Of a DNA stretch of 64,000 bases, positions 11,808-23,812 are shown piece after piece. Position numbers and translations under genes: made by a program. The notes under the pieces were generated by a model. That model searched no databases. It had not been told where the DNA came from and saw nothing but the letters and a program-made list of their open reading frames with translations. Origin of the DNA: Paragorgia papillata (Eukaryota > Cnidaria > Anthozoa > Scleralcyonacea > Coralliidae); the NCBI GenBank assembly GCA_035771165.1, contig JAWNZC010000445.1:4699501-4763500 (forward strand). The letters are read 5' to 3'. How positions within the stretch are numbered: the first letter of the stretch is position 1; the number at the start of each line of letters is the position of its first letter.

Positions 11808-11959
11808 TAAAAACCCATGCAATATAATTTACAACCTTAAAGCTCCGTGCCGAGGTGTTCATTGTTTATTTTATGCCGATGTGTTTATTGTGAACATTGT
11901 GAATTATTCAGTACTCGTTGATGGTAGATCATTGTGTTAAACGGTTTGCCACGCCCTCC
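11808..11959. other. Spacer between satellite and LINE
   Basis: AT-rich sequence with no gene visible. The LINE begins abruptly near its right end. Confidence 0.5.
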
Positions 11960-14900
11960 AATATACTCGGAGTCGTTCGAATATATACTTGATAAGAGTC
12001 GCTCAAGATTCTATTGTCGCTATTGAAGATTATAAGATTCATAGACTTGATCGGTTACACAAGAAAGGAGGCGGCGTCTGTGTTTACATCAAGAAAAATA
12101 TTAAAGCAACTGTTTTAAAAGAACTACCACAAATATCAGAATCCAACTTTCATCAACTCTGGATAAATCTCCAATGTAAGAAAAACAAGTCTGTCATAAT
12201 TTGCGTGACATACCGACCACCTAATTGTCCCCTGAACTGTTTCGAGAATTTTTTTTAAACCTAACTATGTTCAGGCTTTAACCATGAACAAACCGATTTT
12301 CGTGCTTGGGGACCTAAATTGCAATATGCTGAAGGATGGTCCTGATTATGGAGCACTAACAGATATCACGACCGAGTTAAATCTCACACAAGTGATTAAA
12401 ACCCCGACAAGAATTACAGACACCTCTCAATCACTTATTGATGTCATCTTAGTCTCATCCACTGCCCTTGTACTTGAGAGTGGGGTCCTTAATGCCTCGA
12501 TCAGTGATCACCTTCCTGTATATGTTTCACTCAAATTGAAGACTCCCAAGATGCCACCTTGTTATATTACAGCGAGGAGTTATAAAAACTATAATCCTTT
12601 ATTATTTTCCTCCGACCTCGCCACCAAATCGGACCGCCTTTTATCCATATTCTCTGATGCATGCAGATGTTAACACGAAACTAGAATCCTTTAATAATGT
12701 TCTTCACTCAACTCTCGACGTACATGCACCCGTGAAAACTTTTAAAATTCGTTGTCGATCATGCCCATATATCTCGCATGAAATAAAAGAACTTATGAAG
12801 CTTAGAGATCAACTTCACCGTCGGTTTCTTCAGACACATGATAAAAGAGATTGGGAAATCTACAAGGAATCTCGCAATCGCGTTAAAATTAATCTCAAGA
12901 ATGCAGCAAAAAACCACATCTTCGACGAAGTAAAGGAACACAAGAACAATTCAGGTTCTCTCTGGAAAATAATCAATAACATTATTCCTTCAAAAGCAAA
13001 GGAAACGCAAGTCTATAGTAAAGATCCTAAGTCGATTGCAGAAGATTTTAATCACTTCTTCACTTCTGTGGGAAGGAACGCTGCCATGACGGCGGCAAGC
13101 TCAGCCAAAGACAATGATATCACCCTGTTAAACCCTTTTTCAAATTTAATAACTTATCCACCAGATCAGCAGTTCAATTTTAGACCTGTTACTTGTACTG
13201 AAGTTCAACGTATCATTATGGAAATGCCAAGTAACAAATCACCCGGTCCGGACAAGATAAACATGCGTGTTATCAAAGACTGCCTACCTGTCATTTTAGG
13301 TCCTCTTACACATATAATAAACTGCTCTCTTATGACAGGCATGTTCCCTGACTCAGGGGCGGCGTGGCCCACCGGGACACCGGGAGATTTCCCGGTGGGC
13401 CCCGAGGATCTGCAGCTTGTGGGCCCCAACAATTTGTGACTGGCGGTCTAAATAACTTGTAGATGTCTAGTTGGTTCACCCCAAATACTTTTAAGCACTA
13501 CAGCATAAAACTTGAAGTGCAATTTAGATTTGGAATACTTCATTTCTAGCTGCTCTAGCTAATGCTCTTGCTCTTTATCAGAGAAACGTACACTTCAATT
13601 AATTTTGTATCCATGCACTTTATTGCCTCATTTGCAGATTTACTCCCTTGTATATCTACTGTACACTACTATACGTCAGTGTGGTTCTCATTACCTACTC
13701 TCAAACTTACATCTTTCTTAAAATATAGTATAATGTGCCATTAAAAACTTGCTCAAAGGTATTGTTAGAACGCGTGAAACGCCTTTTCAGAGACCAAGAT
13801 TTCAAAAATTTTCCTGGGGAGCATGCCCCCTGACCCCCGTAAATATCCTGACGGCCTGACCCAGAGCAAATTTTAAAATGGGCAGTTCTAAATTTTTCTT
13901 AGGATCACAGTTGGCAGTGGGCCACAAGAATGTCATTTCCCGGGCCACATTTCAGAGCCACGACGCCACTGCCCTGACTTATGGAAGATTTCTGAAGTAA
14001 CACCATTGCTAAAGGACGGAGACCACGAGGTTGCCTCAAATAATCGACCCCTTTCACTTCTTGTGGTTGTATCAAAGGTGTGTGAAAAAGTTGCTCTAGA
14101 TCAATTCAGCTCATACCTAACAGAGAACCAGCGTATATCATCACATCAAAACGGAAACAGAAGATTTCACTCTACAGAAACCCTAAACATCTTCATTAGT
14201 GACACCATGTTGAATGCCATTGATAAAAAGAAAGTAACAGCACTTATCTTATTGGATTTATCCAAAGCGTTTGACAGTGTCTGCCACTCAATTCTATTGC
14301 ACAAACTGAGCTGTGTTGGCGCCTCGTCCGAAACTGTTAAATGGTTTAAGAGGTATTTGGCAGGTAGATCTCAATACGTACGGATTGGATCATCTGTGTC
14401 ATCAACTCTTCCCATCACCCATGGGCCATGGTGTACCGCAGGGCGCAATATTATCACCGCTTCTATTCTGCATTTATATAAACGATCTACCAGCGGCCAC
14501 ACAATCATGTAAACTTGATTCATACGTTGACGATTCAAAACTTTATCAGTCGTTCTCTATTAAAGATATGGAACAGACAACAATCAATCTGGAGGAAGAC
14601 CTTCATAGAGCCGCTAGGTGGTGTTTTGAGCACCAATTATTAATCAATCCCGACAAAACCAAATTTCTTCTCATTGGCTCTAGGCCCATGTTACATAATT
14701 TACCCACAGAAATGTCTCTAAATTTTTTGGGAAAGACCATCAGTCCGGTACCGTCAGCCAAAGATTTAGGAATCAACTTTGATACATTCTTATCGTTTGA
14801 CGATCATATCTCTAAACTGGTTTCGACGTGTATGAGTAAATTATGTCAGATTAATCGTGTCAAGGATAGTTTGGACAGAGAAACATTACTACTAGTCATC

Positions 14901-15522
14901 GAAACACTTGTAATTAATAAGCTCTTGTACTGCTCCACGGTTTGGTCCAACACATCATCTAAGAATATAAAGAAGCTTCAAACAGTACAGAACTTCGCCT
15001 GCAGAATCATTACAAAAACCAGAAAATTCGATCACGTTACACCAGCTTTGCGTGAACTTAATTGGCTTCCTGTTGAACAATTGCTTTTGTACAGGGATAC
15101 TGTAATGGCCTATAAATGTTTCAACGATCTTGCACCTAGTTATTTAATAAATAAATTTACCAAGCGCTCTGAAATATATAATTGCTCGACACGAAATCAT
15201 CACCTTTTAGACATTCCACTTTTTAAAACTTCTTCAGGGCAAAGAACATTTTACTATAGAGCAGTGAAAATATGGAATGATTTAGATGACGATCTTAAAC
15301 AGATTACAACGCTTAGTAAATTTAAGCGAAAACTCAGAGAACAATTATTAAGAAATTTTTATAGCATATCTTAACCATTTAGGGTACATTACATTTTTAC
15401 TTATGTAATTTTTAAATACAACATTGTAAATATATTCGATACACATATTATTATATAAATAGAGTGTAGAAAAGCCCTTAGGGGAACACACAATAAAGTA
15501 TCTATCTATCTATCTATCTCAA
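11960..15522 (+). pseudogene. CR1/L2-like LINE, frameshifted and 5' truncated
   Basis: An apurinic-type endonuclease comes first (11990-12673, with HKKGGGVCVYIKKNI, GDLNCN and SDHLPV). It is followed by the reverse transcriptase N-terminal part (12665-13353, ending after NKSPGPDKINMRVIKDCL). After an inserted MITE (13354-13971) the frame resumes at 13980 with the fingers and palm (LLDLSKAFDSV). A frameshift near 14420 follows, then GVPQGAILSPLLF and the catalytic YVDD at about 14523. The C-terminal end reads KIWNDLDDDLKQI and stops at 15374. The tail is a short ATCT repeat (15499-15520), as in CR1/L2-type elements. At least three frame breaks make it dead. The first third of the endonuclease and any ORF1 are missing. 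Confidence 0.9.
13354..13971. mobile_element. hAT-like MITE inside the LINE
   Basis: The inverted ends are CAGGGGCGGCGTGG and CCACGACGCCACTG. The perfect 8-bp duplication CCCTGACT lies at 13346-13353 and 13972-13979. It splits the LINE reverse transcriptase exactly in frame. Its 5' part (GTGGCCCACCGGGACACCGG) resembles the start of the hAT-like element at 44382-44933, so the two are probably relatives. Confidence 0.93.
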
Positions 15523-15837
15523 CCAACGCCCACTGCGTCTGACTGCTAGACGCTCAACTAGTACCAGTCTTCCATGACTGCTGACACCCCGCTTGCACCG
15601 CGCGCGGTTACCTAGCTGTTAACCTTGGTTATTGCATAACCTCATCTATAATAAATCCTTATAATTACCTTAAAAGTCATTAATTAAATCAATCAGTGTC
15701 CCATAGTAATTATTTCATAAACCCCAATTATCTTGAATATTGAAAGACATATCCTCCATGCAGTCTCCGACAATACACACTGTATAGTGTATGCACAGAA
15801 AACTAAATAATCGTTAACTAACATTGTTTTATTTTAG
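15523..15837. repeat. Two dispersed repeats upstream of protease copy 1
   Basis: Bases about 15530-15645 match 9070-9182, and 15643-15776 match 4075-4215. From about 15790 rightwards the sequence instead matches the region upstream of protease copy 2 (about 42120 onwards), marking the left edge of the duplicated segment. Confidence 0.75.
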
Positions 15838-15904
15838 ATGCTACAAACTGCAATATTACATCTATTGTTTAAAACTAACGAACAAGAATATCGTGAGGTA
15901 TAAA

Positions 15905-18900
15905 ATGGACAACAATTTTGTTTTGGGGTTAATCATTCTTCTAACGGCATGTTTTGTGAAAGAGTTACAAGGTAATGCAACTACAGTTGAAAATTTACAA
16001 TTAGATACTATTATATCTTATCCAATGACTTAATAGTTATAATATGGTTATATGAGTATAATAGCCATGGCTATAATAGCCTATTATTGTTAGATTTACT
16101 ACTTGTTGACCGAGCTATACAGACCGAACAAACGAAGTCAATAAGTAGTTTATTAGTATGACTAAAAATGTTGTAATTCTAAACAGTTCTGTAAAGTGCC
16201 AGGTTCGTATTCGCCAGGCACCATCCTTGCGAACTAAACCAAAATGGCAGACGTTTTCCATTTTTAAAGTATACTCTCCATTTAGACTTTAGAGTCCTGA
16301 ATCCGTACCCCAAATAGCATTTTTCAATTGCTTTTGTTTGACTCCAGGTTGTGCGTTAAGTAGTTGATTAAACTTAAATATAAAAAAAAACATCTAAAAT
16401 TCTATAATACTTGTGAGAAGTAAATGTTATATTATTACGAAGAATGTTACGTGAAATTTGAACTATACATTTAATGAAAGCTTAACAAAATTTCTAACAA
16501 CATACCTGCACGATATATTTCAACAATGATATACTGATCAACATGACCTTCATTCTGTTTATAATTAAATTATTCTGTTAATTCTCACTGTCATAACTGT
16601 CAGCGCTCTGGAACGGCAGATTCCAGACCGCTCAGGAACCAACCAAATTGCTGGATTTCACGTTCCAGCCGCTCACGAAAATAGTCATATAATAAATACA
16701 ATTAATGAATCAAAAACACTGATATCTCAATATTTGTACGTTTAGGTCACTTAGATCAATCACTAGATTGCGGTGTACGTGCCCAAGATAAACCATCCAG
16801 TCGTCGCACAAAGAGAATAATTGGAGGACAAAAAGCACGCATGAATTCATGGCCCTGGTTGGTAAACTTCATCGACAAAACAACTTCATTGCAGTATTGT
16901 AGTGGTAGCATCATTGATCGTTACTGGATTCTGACTGCGGCTCATTGTTTTCTTTATTATGAATCCAAAAGAAAATCTCTGCCAGTTTCAAATTATGTCT
17001 ACCATATTGGTGATTATGAATATAATGTTACAGATGTTCATGAATTCACCGTTGAAGCATCTCAGTTATTTATCCATCCTCACTACAAAGTGCCCGGAGA
17101 CAATGACATATCTATGATTAAACTAAAACAACCGCTGAATTTTACTGACCAAGTAAGGACGATCTGCCTGCCCAACAAAGATACTAATTTTCCCACTGGG
17201 CATGGCTGTTACCTGGTTGGATGGGGGAACATTGTTGACAACAATAACTATCATCGCTCGCCAACTCTAAAAGAAACTAAATTAGATTTGGTTTCATTGG
17301 AGGAATGCAATAGCAAACAATCTTACAATGGTATAGTTCCAAAAAGTTCTTTATGTGCTGGATTTCCACAAGGAGGGACTGATGGGTGCTATGGGGATAG
17401 TGGAGGACCATTGCAGTGCGCTCGAAATGGAACATGGACAATAGTAGGAATTATGAGCTGGGGGCAAGGTTGCGCGAGACCAAATCTTTATGGTGTTTAC
17501 AGCAATGTCAAGTATTTGCTTCCATTTGTGAAAGCTGTTTTAAAAGGTAAACACGACAACCAATCCGTTTTATTTGCCAATTTGCGCACGCGCGTACGGC
17601 ATGACAATATGCACACTTCAATATGCCAGAATGTTTTATTTCAATTGACTTTGTATGATTTCTCTTTAAACTTTGCTCAAAACTACACGGTTAAAATGTC
17701 GAAAATAGCATTTCCCAGACCCAAGAATTGCAAACATTTCCCAAGAAAGCATGCCTTCTCATCGAACCCTTTTCCCTTTCTCGCCATTGCCACCCGCTAT
17801 ATAGTGTGGTAATTGGTTGATTAATAGCTTGATAATCAATAATCAAGAGATGAAAGAACATGTATGCGGTTCTTTAATCCCTCTTCCTACAATCTTGAGC
17901 GCAAACATGGAAAAAAGTGGGATCTTGGAATCCTAGATCCTGAGGAACATTTGTTAAAGTGTCTATAAAGTGAAAGATTTGTTTTCATTTTTGTTGTTTT
18001 AGTGAACACTGGAGCATGGGGCGCATTCACTGAAGATTTTAAAACAATGTAATGTATAGTTTTCGCGCTGCGTTAACTATCAAATTTACCATGGTTAGCC
18101 GTTTGTTTTTGGAGAAAAATTGGTCTGTCCTTAACAATACTTTACGACGTACGCAAATGCAACTATACATGTATAAGATGAATCGGCAGTATTAATGATC
18201 ATTTGCGTATGTCATAAGGCATTCTTACCAAGAAGTCGAAATTTCTCTAAAAACGAACTATGCACGACAAACTTTGAGTGTTAATAGCGTGAAAACTATA
18301 CACTAGATTATCTTGAAATTTTCAGTGAGTGCTCCTACCATTTTCTTCTGTTCATTAAAACAACAAACGTGCCAACGAATTTGGGACATTTTGAGTTCTT
18401 TACACTCCGTACTTAAAAGGATAAAGGACTGGGGGCTAATCACCCTTACTCGCAGCCAGGGGCTGAATTACGATGGATGCAGATCAACGTGGCCGTGTCG
18501 AGGCATATCAAAGGCGCTCCAGGCAGCCGGCATACGACACAGTCCAGTCCAGACCAATGGATCACAGCTATATAAGATGTAGGTGTTGATCTTACGGAGG
18601 GAGGAAAACTGGAGAACCCTGCGAAAAACTCTCGAAGCACAGGAGAGATCAACTACAACTCTACTCACACGAGTTCCAAGCTCGACAACAGGGTCATTCC
18701 CTAGCGGTCACCCATCCAAGTACTAACCCCGTCTAACCGGGCTTAACTTTTTGGTGAGAGGCAGTGCGCTAACAGCACACGCCACCCGTGTTTGGTATTT
18801 TGTTCTGGCTAACGCCAGACGATTTTATTCAGCACAGGGAGAGGTCCAGGCCTCAGAGGGTTAAGAATAAATTGTGATAAATCATCATATTTAGTTATCT

Positions 18901-19720
18901 GTTACTTGAGACTTTGAAGTGTTCTTCAATCTTTATATTTGAAGATTATTTTGTTTCCTCACAGACACATGCAGTCACAGGTGATCCAACCAATATAATT
19001 GAGTTCTAGATTTTGGTATGGTATGTTCCTTTTGATATTTGTGAAATAGCCGACGGAGCCCGACGAGGCATCTCCGTGCATGGTCAACCTCTTCATTGCT
19101 TTTGCGCAGCGTCGTTAACGGCCGCGCCAGTAAGCACGTAGAGCGCAAGTACTGAAGCGCGTGCCGCTCGCGGTGCGTAGAGGCCTACAAGGCTGCCTTT
19201 TGCGCACTTTTGAGGAACATTTGAAAAGACAAATTCAGGATTGAACACTTTTTAGTCAGGTTTGCCTGAGCGCGTCCCTGTTATAATATTTACATTGGCT
19301 GAGTTGAGATGCTGATATTACGCTTTTTTGTCTGCAGGTCCCAACAAAAATATGTCAGCTTATTATCAACATGAAAGAAAATTCGTCAAAACAAAACTGC
19401 TTTACGAGCTGTTTACAGACAAAGGACGCTTCTCTGATTTTGATTTGGTTAGAAATCTTCAGCTGCGTCCTTGCCAAATAAAGCTTTTGAGTAAAACCAC
19501 TTTGGACGATCTTAGTTTCGTTGCCGAAAACCGCACAAACCCAGTTTTAAACTTAACTACTCTTAAAAGTATCTCGGAGACATTTCTGAAACAATACAGT
19601 AGGTTGGCTTTCTACAACAAATACTGCGACAATAATGGCCATAGAAGCATCTTGTGTGATTCAGCTGAAACATTTGTTCTAGCTTTTGCTCTTTCCGCAT
19701 TCATTCTGATGCTGGGGTAA
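15905..19720 (+). CDS. Secreted trypsin-like serine protease, copy 1 (damaged C-terminus)
   Basis: Three exons join in frame: 15905-15971, 16746-17546 and 19338-19720, with phase 1 at both junctions, giving 416 residues. Exon 1 is a signal peptide (hydrophobic LGLIILLTACF). Exon 2 holds a short propeptide with Cys (LDCGVRAQD), activation site R|IIGGQ, catalytic His in TAAHC, Asp in NDISMIKL and Ser in GCYGDSGGP. The Asp six residues before that Ser, plus SWGQGC, predict cleavage after Lys/Arg. Exon 3 starts a Lys-rich helical extension that is not a known protease domain. Relative to copy 2, exon 3 has lost about 150 bases near 19640-19680 and shifts frame, so the last ~40 residues are unrelated and a hydrophobic tail (VLAFALSAFILMLG) replaces the normal end. 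It may still be an active secreted protease. A splice acceptor at 15836-15837, also present in copy 2, suggests a further 5' exon or leader. The physiological substrate is unknown. Confidence 0.88.
16025..16740. other. Intron 1 of protease copy 1
   Basis: No gene is visible. It contains the pre-insertion site ACTTAATAG near 16028 that matches the target of the piggyBac-like element in copy 2. A short imperfect foldback (CTGGAACGGCAG with CACGTTCCAGCC) lies near 16610-16670. Confidence 0.6.
18414..18787 (-). mobile_element. 5S-rRNA-derived SINE-like element, copy 1
   Basis: Read on the minus strand it begins GGGTGGCGTGT, then shows 5S rRNA internal-promoter-like sequence: AGTTAAGCCCGG, and GGTTAGTACTTGGATGGG followed by TGACCGC and GGGAATG. 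A ~270-bp body unrelated to 5S follows, ending CCCCAGTCCTTTATCC. The second copy at 58996-59344 is colinear over the whole length. 5S-headed retroposons are called SINE3 in other animals. I see no LINE-matching tail here. Confidence 0.82.
18788..18864 (-). repeat. piggyBac-like MITE terminus
   Basis: On the minus strand it runs TTAACCCTCTGAGGCCTGG, then AATAAAATCGTCTGGCGTTA and a CCAGA inverted partner. The same block recurs at about 39714-39785 and, more diverged, at 32640-32850, 42378-42450, 42980-43037 and 50394-50475. Confidence 0.65.
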
Positions 19721-20110
19721 GGAAACATTACGATAAGTACTCTGTGAATAATATTAAGAAGATGGATGATAAAGTTTAAAAACAACTTCCATTTCTTCCG
19801 TTATACAAAGACTGGTAGAGCGACACTCTCTCAAGTGACAAAGATGATTTTAAAATCAAGACGGATATTTTATATTGCAATTAAGACATTTTGCCAATAT
19901 GTTTCTATAGTCTAGATGTTAAAGATGAATATAATGTTTGAAAGATCAAAGAGCATTTGTTGTATATATAGGCAATATTATCTAGTCCTTCACGGCATTA
20001 AATTATAGAACTTGTATGGTACATATGCCGTATACTGTAGTTTTAATTATAGTAGATTAATAATTATAAAATATAGGTTTTTGTCATTATATTGTTATTA
20101 TTTGAAAAGG
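19713..20110 (+). pseudogene. Out-of-frame remains of the protease C-terminal extension
   Basis: After the copy 1 stop, bases about 19713-19778 still translate in another frame to a close relative of the copy 2 C-terminal module (KHYDKYSVNNIKKMDDKV) before a stop. A single missing T near 19777 creates that stop. The 3' untranslated sequence continues to align with copy 2 to about 20110, the right edge of the duplication. Confidence 0.75.
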
Positions 20111-20429
20111 TAGTGAACTGCCGAGTTTACTATAGCACTCTACTTTTTTACACCGTATATACAAGAGATGAGTACGAAGCTATATACTGACTAGCCTCCT
20201 TTGCAGACGTTCTTAGGGTCGTACGCTAACTTCCTCGGTTCTTTCGGTTCCTGTCCCGACTAACGTCTGCTCTACGAAGCGATACATTCCTTTCCCGCGT
20301 CTGATCAATAAGAGCGAGCTTTCTAAAATCTGGAAAGTGGAAAGTACCGCTAAGGAGACTACGGTACGGGCTACATTTCGCCAACACTTGTCACTTCACT
20401 CACTTGTGGCCTTTTCAGTGGCGTAACTC

Positions 20430-21182
20430 CTATAGGCACTGCCCGGCAAGAGCCGGGGGCCCCCTGTCACAGAGGGGCCCTGAGCCAGGATGTCGGATGT
20501 CCTTATGAGGTTCTGAGATTCCGTCATTTTCACATATTTATTGGGAAATCGTCAGTCGTCGTTGAACTGGATATAGCTTTCCATCATTTAAATATTGGTA
20601 CGAAGTTTCAAACAGTTTCTTATCAAATTCATTAATAATTCATAAGGAAAATTCAAAAGAAATTAATGTTTAATCAGGTGTTTGTAAATACTGTTAAAAC
20701 ATTGATTAATAAAACATCAATGTTTTATCAAAGTTATTAGACACTAGCGGCTTAAAATGATCTTATCTAACGTTTCTTACAACTCTTAAACAAAGTATTC
20801 ATCATGTACACTTAGAATTTGATAAGTAAGTTAAAATATGAGCGGCCGATCTATACTTCAAAAACTCATTAATAATTCATGAGGAAAACACAAAGGAAAA
20901 TCATGACCGCGACGTGTCTCTATATGTGATAGCCGGACACGCTCGCTATTTTCGATGAACTTTTTCTTCGAGTTTGCGGCTCAGACAACTCCAATTTTCA
21001 AAATTGATTTTTATATGAGCTTATTATATGGATAGTTTTTGAAGCCATTTAAAACATTCGCAGTTCGTGTTTTATCAGATCTAAAACACTCGGCTATCCC
21101 GTCGTGTTTTAAATCTGATAAAACACTGCTGCTCATGTTTTAAATAGTACATAAAAAGGCAGAACGTTGCAACAGGTTAATA
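20430..21182. other. Left interior of the hAT unit, no gene
   Basis: Non-coding. The motif CATTAATAATTCAT occurs at about 20629 and 20864 (and again at 53840). An inverted repeat GTGTTTTATCAGATCTAAAA / AAATCTGATAAAACAC spans about 21067-21127. Confidence 0.55.
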
Positions 21183-21437
21183 CAGTCGGTGGCACCTAAG
21201 CGTGTACACCGCCCGTCGAAACATGTTCTAAATTTAAGCCAAAGTTAACCGTTTTGAAATCAACACCGTGGGATTGGCGAGACGTGATTGGCTAAGGGCA
21301 CATTCATGTGACAATAATGCATTGGTTCGAATGTGTCGAATGAAATCCTAATACGTTTGCAAGGTAAACATTTAACTTTGACGTTGACATAAAACATGTT
21401 TTGACGGGTGGTGTACACGCTTAGGTGCCAACGACTG
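21183..21437. mobile_element. mariner-like MITE, copy 1
   Basis: The inverted ends are CAGTCGGTGGCACCTAAGCG and its partner, CGCTTAGGTGCCAACGACTG, flanked by TA on both sides. The interior includes CGTGTACACC / GGTGTACACG and GATTGGCGAGACGTGATTGG. The second copy at 47495-47755 has the opposite internal orientation. The TA target indicates the Tc1/mariner group. Confidence 0.88.
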
Positions 21438-21463
21438 TATATGGTTTAAAACACCTTAAAACC

Positions 21464-21927
21464 TTAAAACAGGTCCAAAGTATCTGAGGGAATGTTTACC
21501 ATGTCTGACAGTTTTAAAGCTATAGGAATACGAAAATCTGCGTTTCTCAAAGATGATTGTGAGCTGTTAAACAAGTTTAGTATATTATTAGGGAGTAGTT
21601 TGTGCTTAACCTTAGACACAAATATAGCTATATCTTGGAAACGTTTTTGGTGAAGGTTGTTCATCTTTGCCCTTTTGAGGAGATCCTCATTAGATAATTT
21701 CTAATTACAATAAACAGCTCTGAGACAAAAATGTTTGGAGAGTTGTTTCTTAATGATTGATAAAAATGACATGATAAAGCAAAGAGGTATTCATCTTCTA
21801 CTTCATTTGACTTGCATAGCTCGCAAAGACGTTTTTCTCTAGAGATGTTTTGATAGCGACCATATTCTACCGTATGCATGTGCAAGTCCGTGATGCATTG
21901 CGCTTTTCCATCGACCCATCGGTTCAT
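21464..21927 (-). pseudogene. LINE ORF2 C-terminal fragments
   Basis: The minus strand carries two frames. One (21664-21464) reads FQDIAIFVSKVKHKLLPNNI and SLRNADFRIPIALK, typical of the segment after the reverse transcriptase in animal LINEs. The other (21927-21661) carries YGRYQNISREKRLCELCKSN with an EVEDEYLFALSCHFYQSLR ending. In a normal ORF2 both occur in one chain. Here order and frame are broken. Confidence 0.7.
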
Positions 21928-22202
21928 ATTTGAACTGTCATTATTAGGCCGACGGAGTATAATTCCATCTGCTGCTTTATGTGTTATTGTTGAACTGAAG
22001 TAATCTAAGCGAAAATGTTTTGGAATTTTATTTATTAGTTCGTTGAGCTTAAAACGAATTCGAACTATTTTGCGTTTGGGTAATGCCGAGGATATAAGTT
22101 TCGCTTTTCGAATACGTTCGGAGTCGCTGCTTGTCGTATTTGACAGTTTGGTTTGTCATTTGGCTAGCGGCTAACGAGGCGTACTAAAGCAATGATAGCT
22201 GA

Positions 22203-22342
22203 AGGCCGTTTATACGAGAGCCGATAAGACGCACCTAAGACACGATCTGACTCATTTATACGGCGTTTTTAAACAAGCCACGGCTTGTGTAAGACGCGAG
22301 GCTCGTCCTGCGTTTTATGAGCTCTATATAAACGGCACTAAT
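22203..22342. mobile_element. Small MITE with GCCGTTTATA ends
   Basis: AAGGCCGTTTATACGAGAGC and its imperfect inverse GAGCTCTATATAAACGGCAC bound about 140 bases of GACGC-rich inverted motifs. It resembles the Harbinger-like element at 8314-8684 in style (GCC-GTTTATA start). No clear target duplication was seen. Confidence 0.5.
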
Positions 22343-22737
22343 GAGTCATTGACCTCTTCCAGTTTTTAATATTGACGATTCAATAATTTCGTCACAGGAT
22401 TGTCCTTCGTACGTCATCTATTCAGTGTGACATATAGTACAATTCGAAAACTATAGTCATCGAACGATCAAATTTTCGCGGTAGCGCGTTTTGCTTAATA
22501 TAAGTCATCCAGACCGTGATACGAAATCAAATACTTGTGGCCATGCTTCGAAGTATGAAGTATTTTACTGGCCACAGTTGCCATTTGGCAACTTATTAAT
22601 TTTACTCTAGTTTCCAAAACTTGTTTCAAAAAATAGAACAGTGCTCGAATCAGGGAAACTTTGTTTCTTAAACTTTTCAACATACACTGGAAACGTTTGT
22701 TTTGGAAACCGTGTTTCGGTAATTGTTTCGGAAATTT

Positions 22738-23812
22738 TCTCATTACCAGAAATTTGGGACAAGATGGCGTCGCGCGGGCGCATATAGACCATTAAACATG
22801 ACGGCCAAATCGTATAAGGAATAATACAGTAAAATCGTAAATTTTAAAATTTATCCTACTAGGGACATAGACTTCTCGGTTGCGGAGCTCGATTCCTGTT
22901 AAGAGTTAAGTAAGGAAACGTTATAACAAAAAATGTTCGCTTACCGAAATACACAGCCGGTTCCCAACATCGATTTATTTACGCTGCTTATTTGACTCAT
23001 TCTGTTATGTAAGCCATAGTAATCCTGCTAAACATGCAATACAAATCTGCCAAATACACCACTTTCCTTGCGAACGATGCAAAGTGCGGAGCTTGCTATG
23101 TATTTAGCAATGTTCGAACTGCTAATATAACTCGTAAATATCTCCGTATCTAACAACATTGCGGTTCCCAAAGCCTTTAAACTTTCTTGGTTTTACAGTG
23201 TGTTTGAGCAATACACCAAATCGTAGTTTTATTTAGGATCACATGCAAATTAGTTTCCTTTTCAATTTGGGCCCCTATGCAAATTACATCGTGTCTATTA
23301 AAGCATAACGGGAAGATAACATAGGCTGGGACTATTTTTTCATGTTTTGAGTTCATTATTTTTAGACACTACGTTTAGGATTATTGTCAAAGATAATTGA
23401 GAAGCAAATTTTATCCTTATAGAATACCTAAGCATTAAAAAGTTTCTGAAATCAGAAATGTTATGTTTACTGCGGCTGCTTCAGCCTCATGTTATAAACG
23501 AACTACGTTTTATCCCGACTCAGATTGTATGCACAGTCGAAACTCCGATTTCGTCTATCAGCAGGAGGCCGTTATGTCTAAACGTGGAGTTGAGCTGCGA
23601 GAAGGACAAACAACGAAGCCACGGAGGTCTCTTCTCTTTCGAGCAGCCTGCAGCCATGTTTGTTTACTTTGAAAGCAGAGGCGATCTTTGTTCTTAGCAG
23701 CCGTTTGCATTTTCGCAAAATATTTACTGTATATTATTATCATGGGAGTAACCACTGGCTACGAACGTGGCCGCAAAATGTCCCAAATTTCTGGTAATGA
23801 GTCTAGTGTATG
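22738..23812. mobile_element. DNA transposon remnant with CTCATTACCAGAAATTTGGG ends
   Basis: A ~23-bp inverted repeat (CTCATTACCAGAAATTTGGG at about 22739 and its inverse at about 23790-23812) bounds ~1.07 kb. Short open frames at 23458-23755 have no recognisable similarity and overlap on both strands, so I treat them as chance. No transposase is evident. Confidence 0.6.

Larger units (their letters stand above)
17547..19337. other. Intron 2 of protease copy 1, with a ~1.36-kb copy-specific block
   Basis: The first ~350 bases and the last ~60 bases align to intron 2 of copy 2. In between, about 17903-19266 is absent from copy 2 and is flanked by direct TGAGCGC (17896-17902 and 19267-19273). 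This block contains the 5S-derived element (18414-18787) and a piggyBac-like terminus (18788-18864). A GC-rich stretch at about 19045-19200 has no recognisable gene. Confidence 0.6.

Noticed and set aside
15905..16033. Protease exon 1 read on past 15971 to a stop at 16033
   Set aside because: A good donor at 15972, the phase-matched acceptor at 16744-16745 and the same layout in copy 2 favour splicing.
17547..17812. Protease exon 2 reading through its donor for 88 more codons
   Set aside because: Copy 2 stops soon after the same donor; the join to exon 3 is in frame in both copies.
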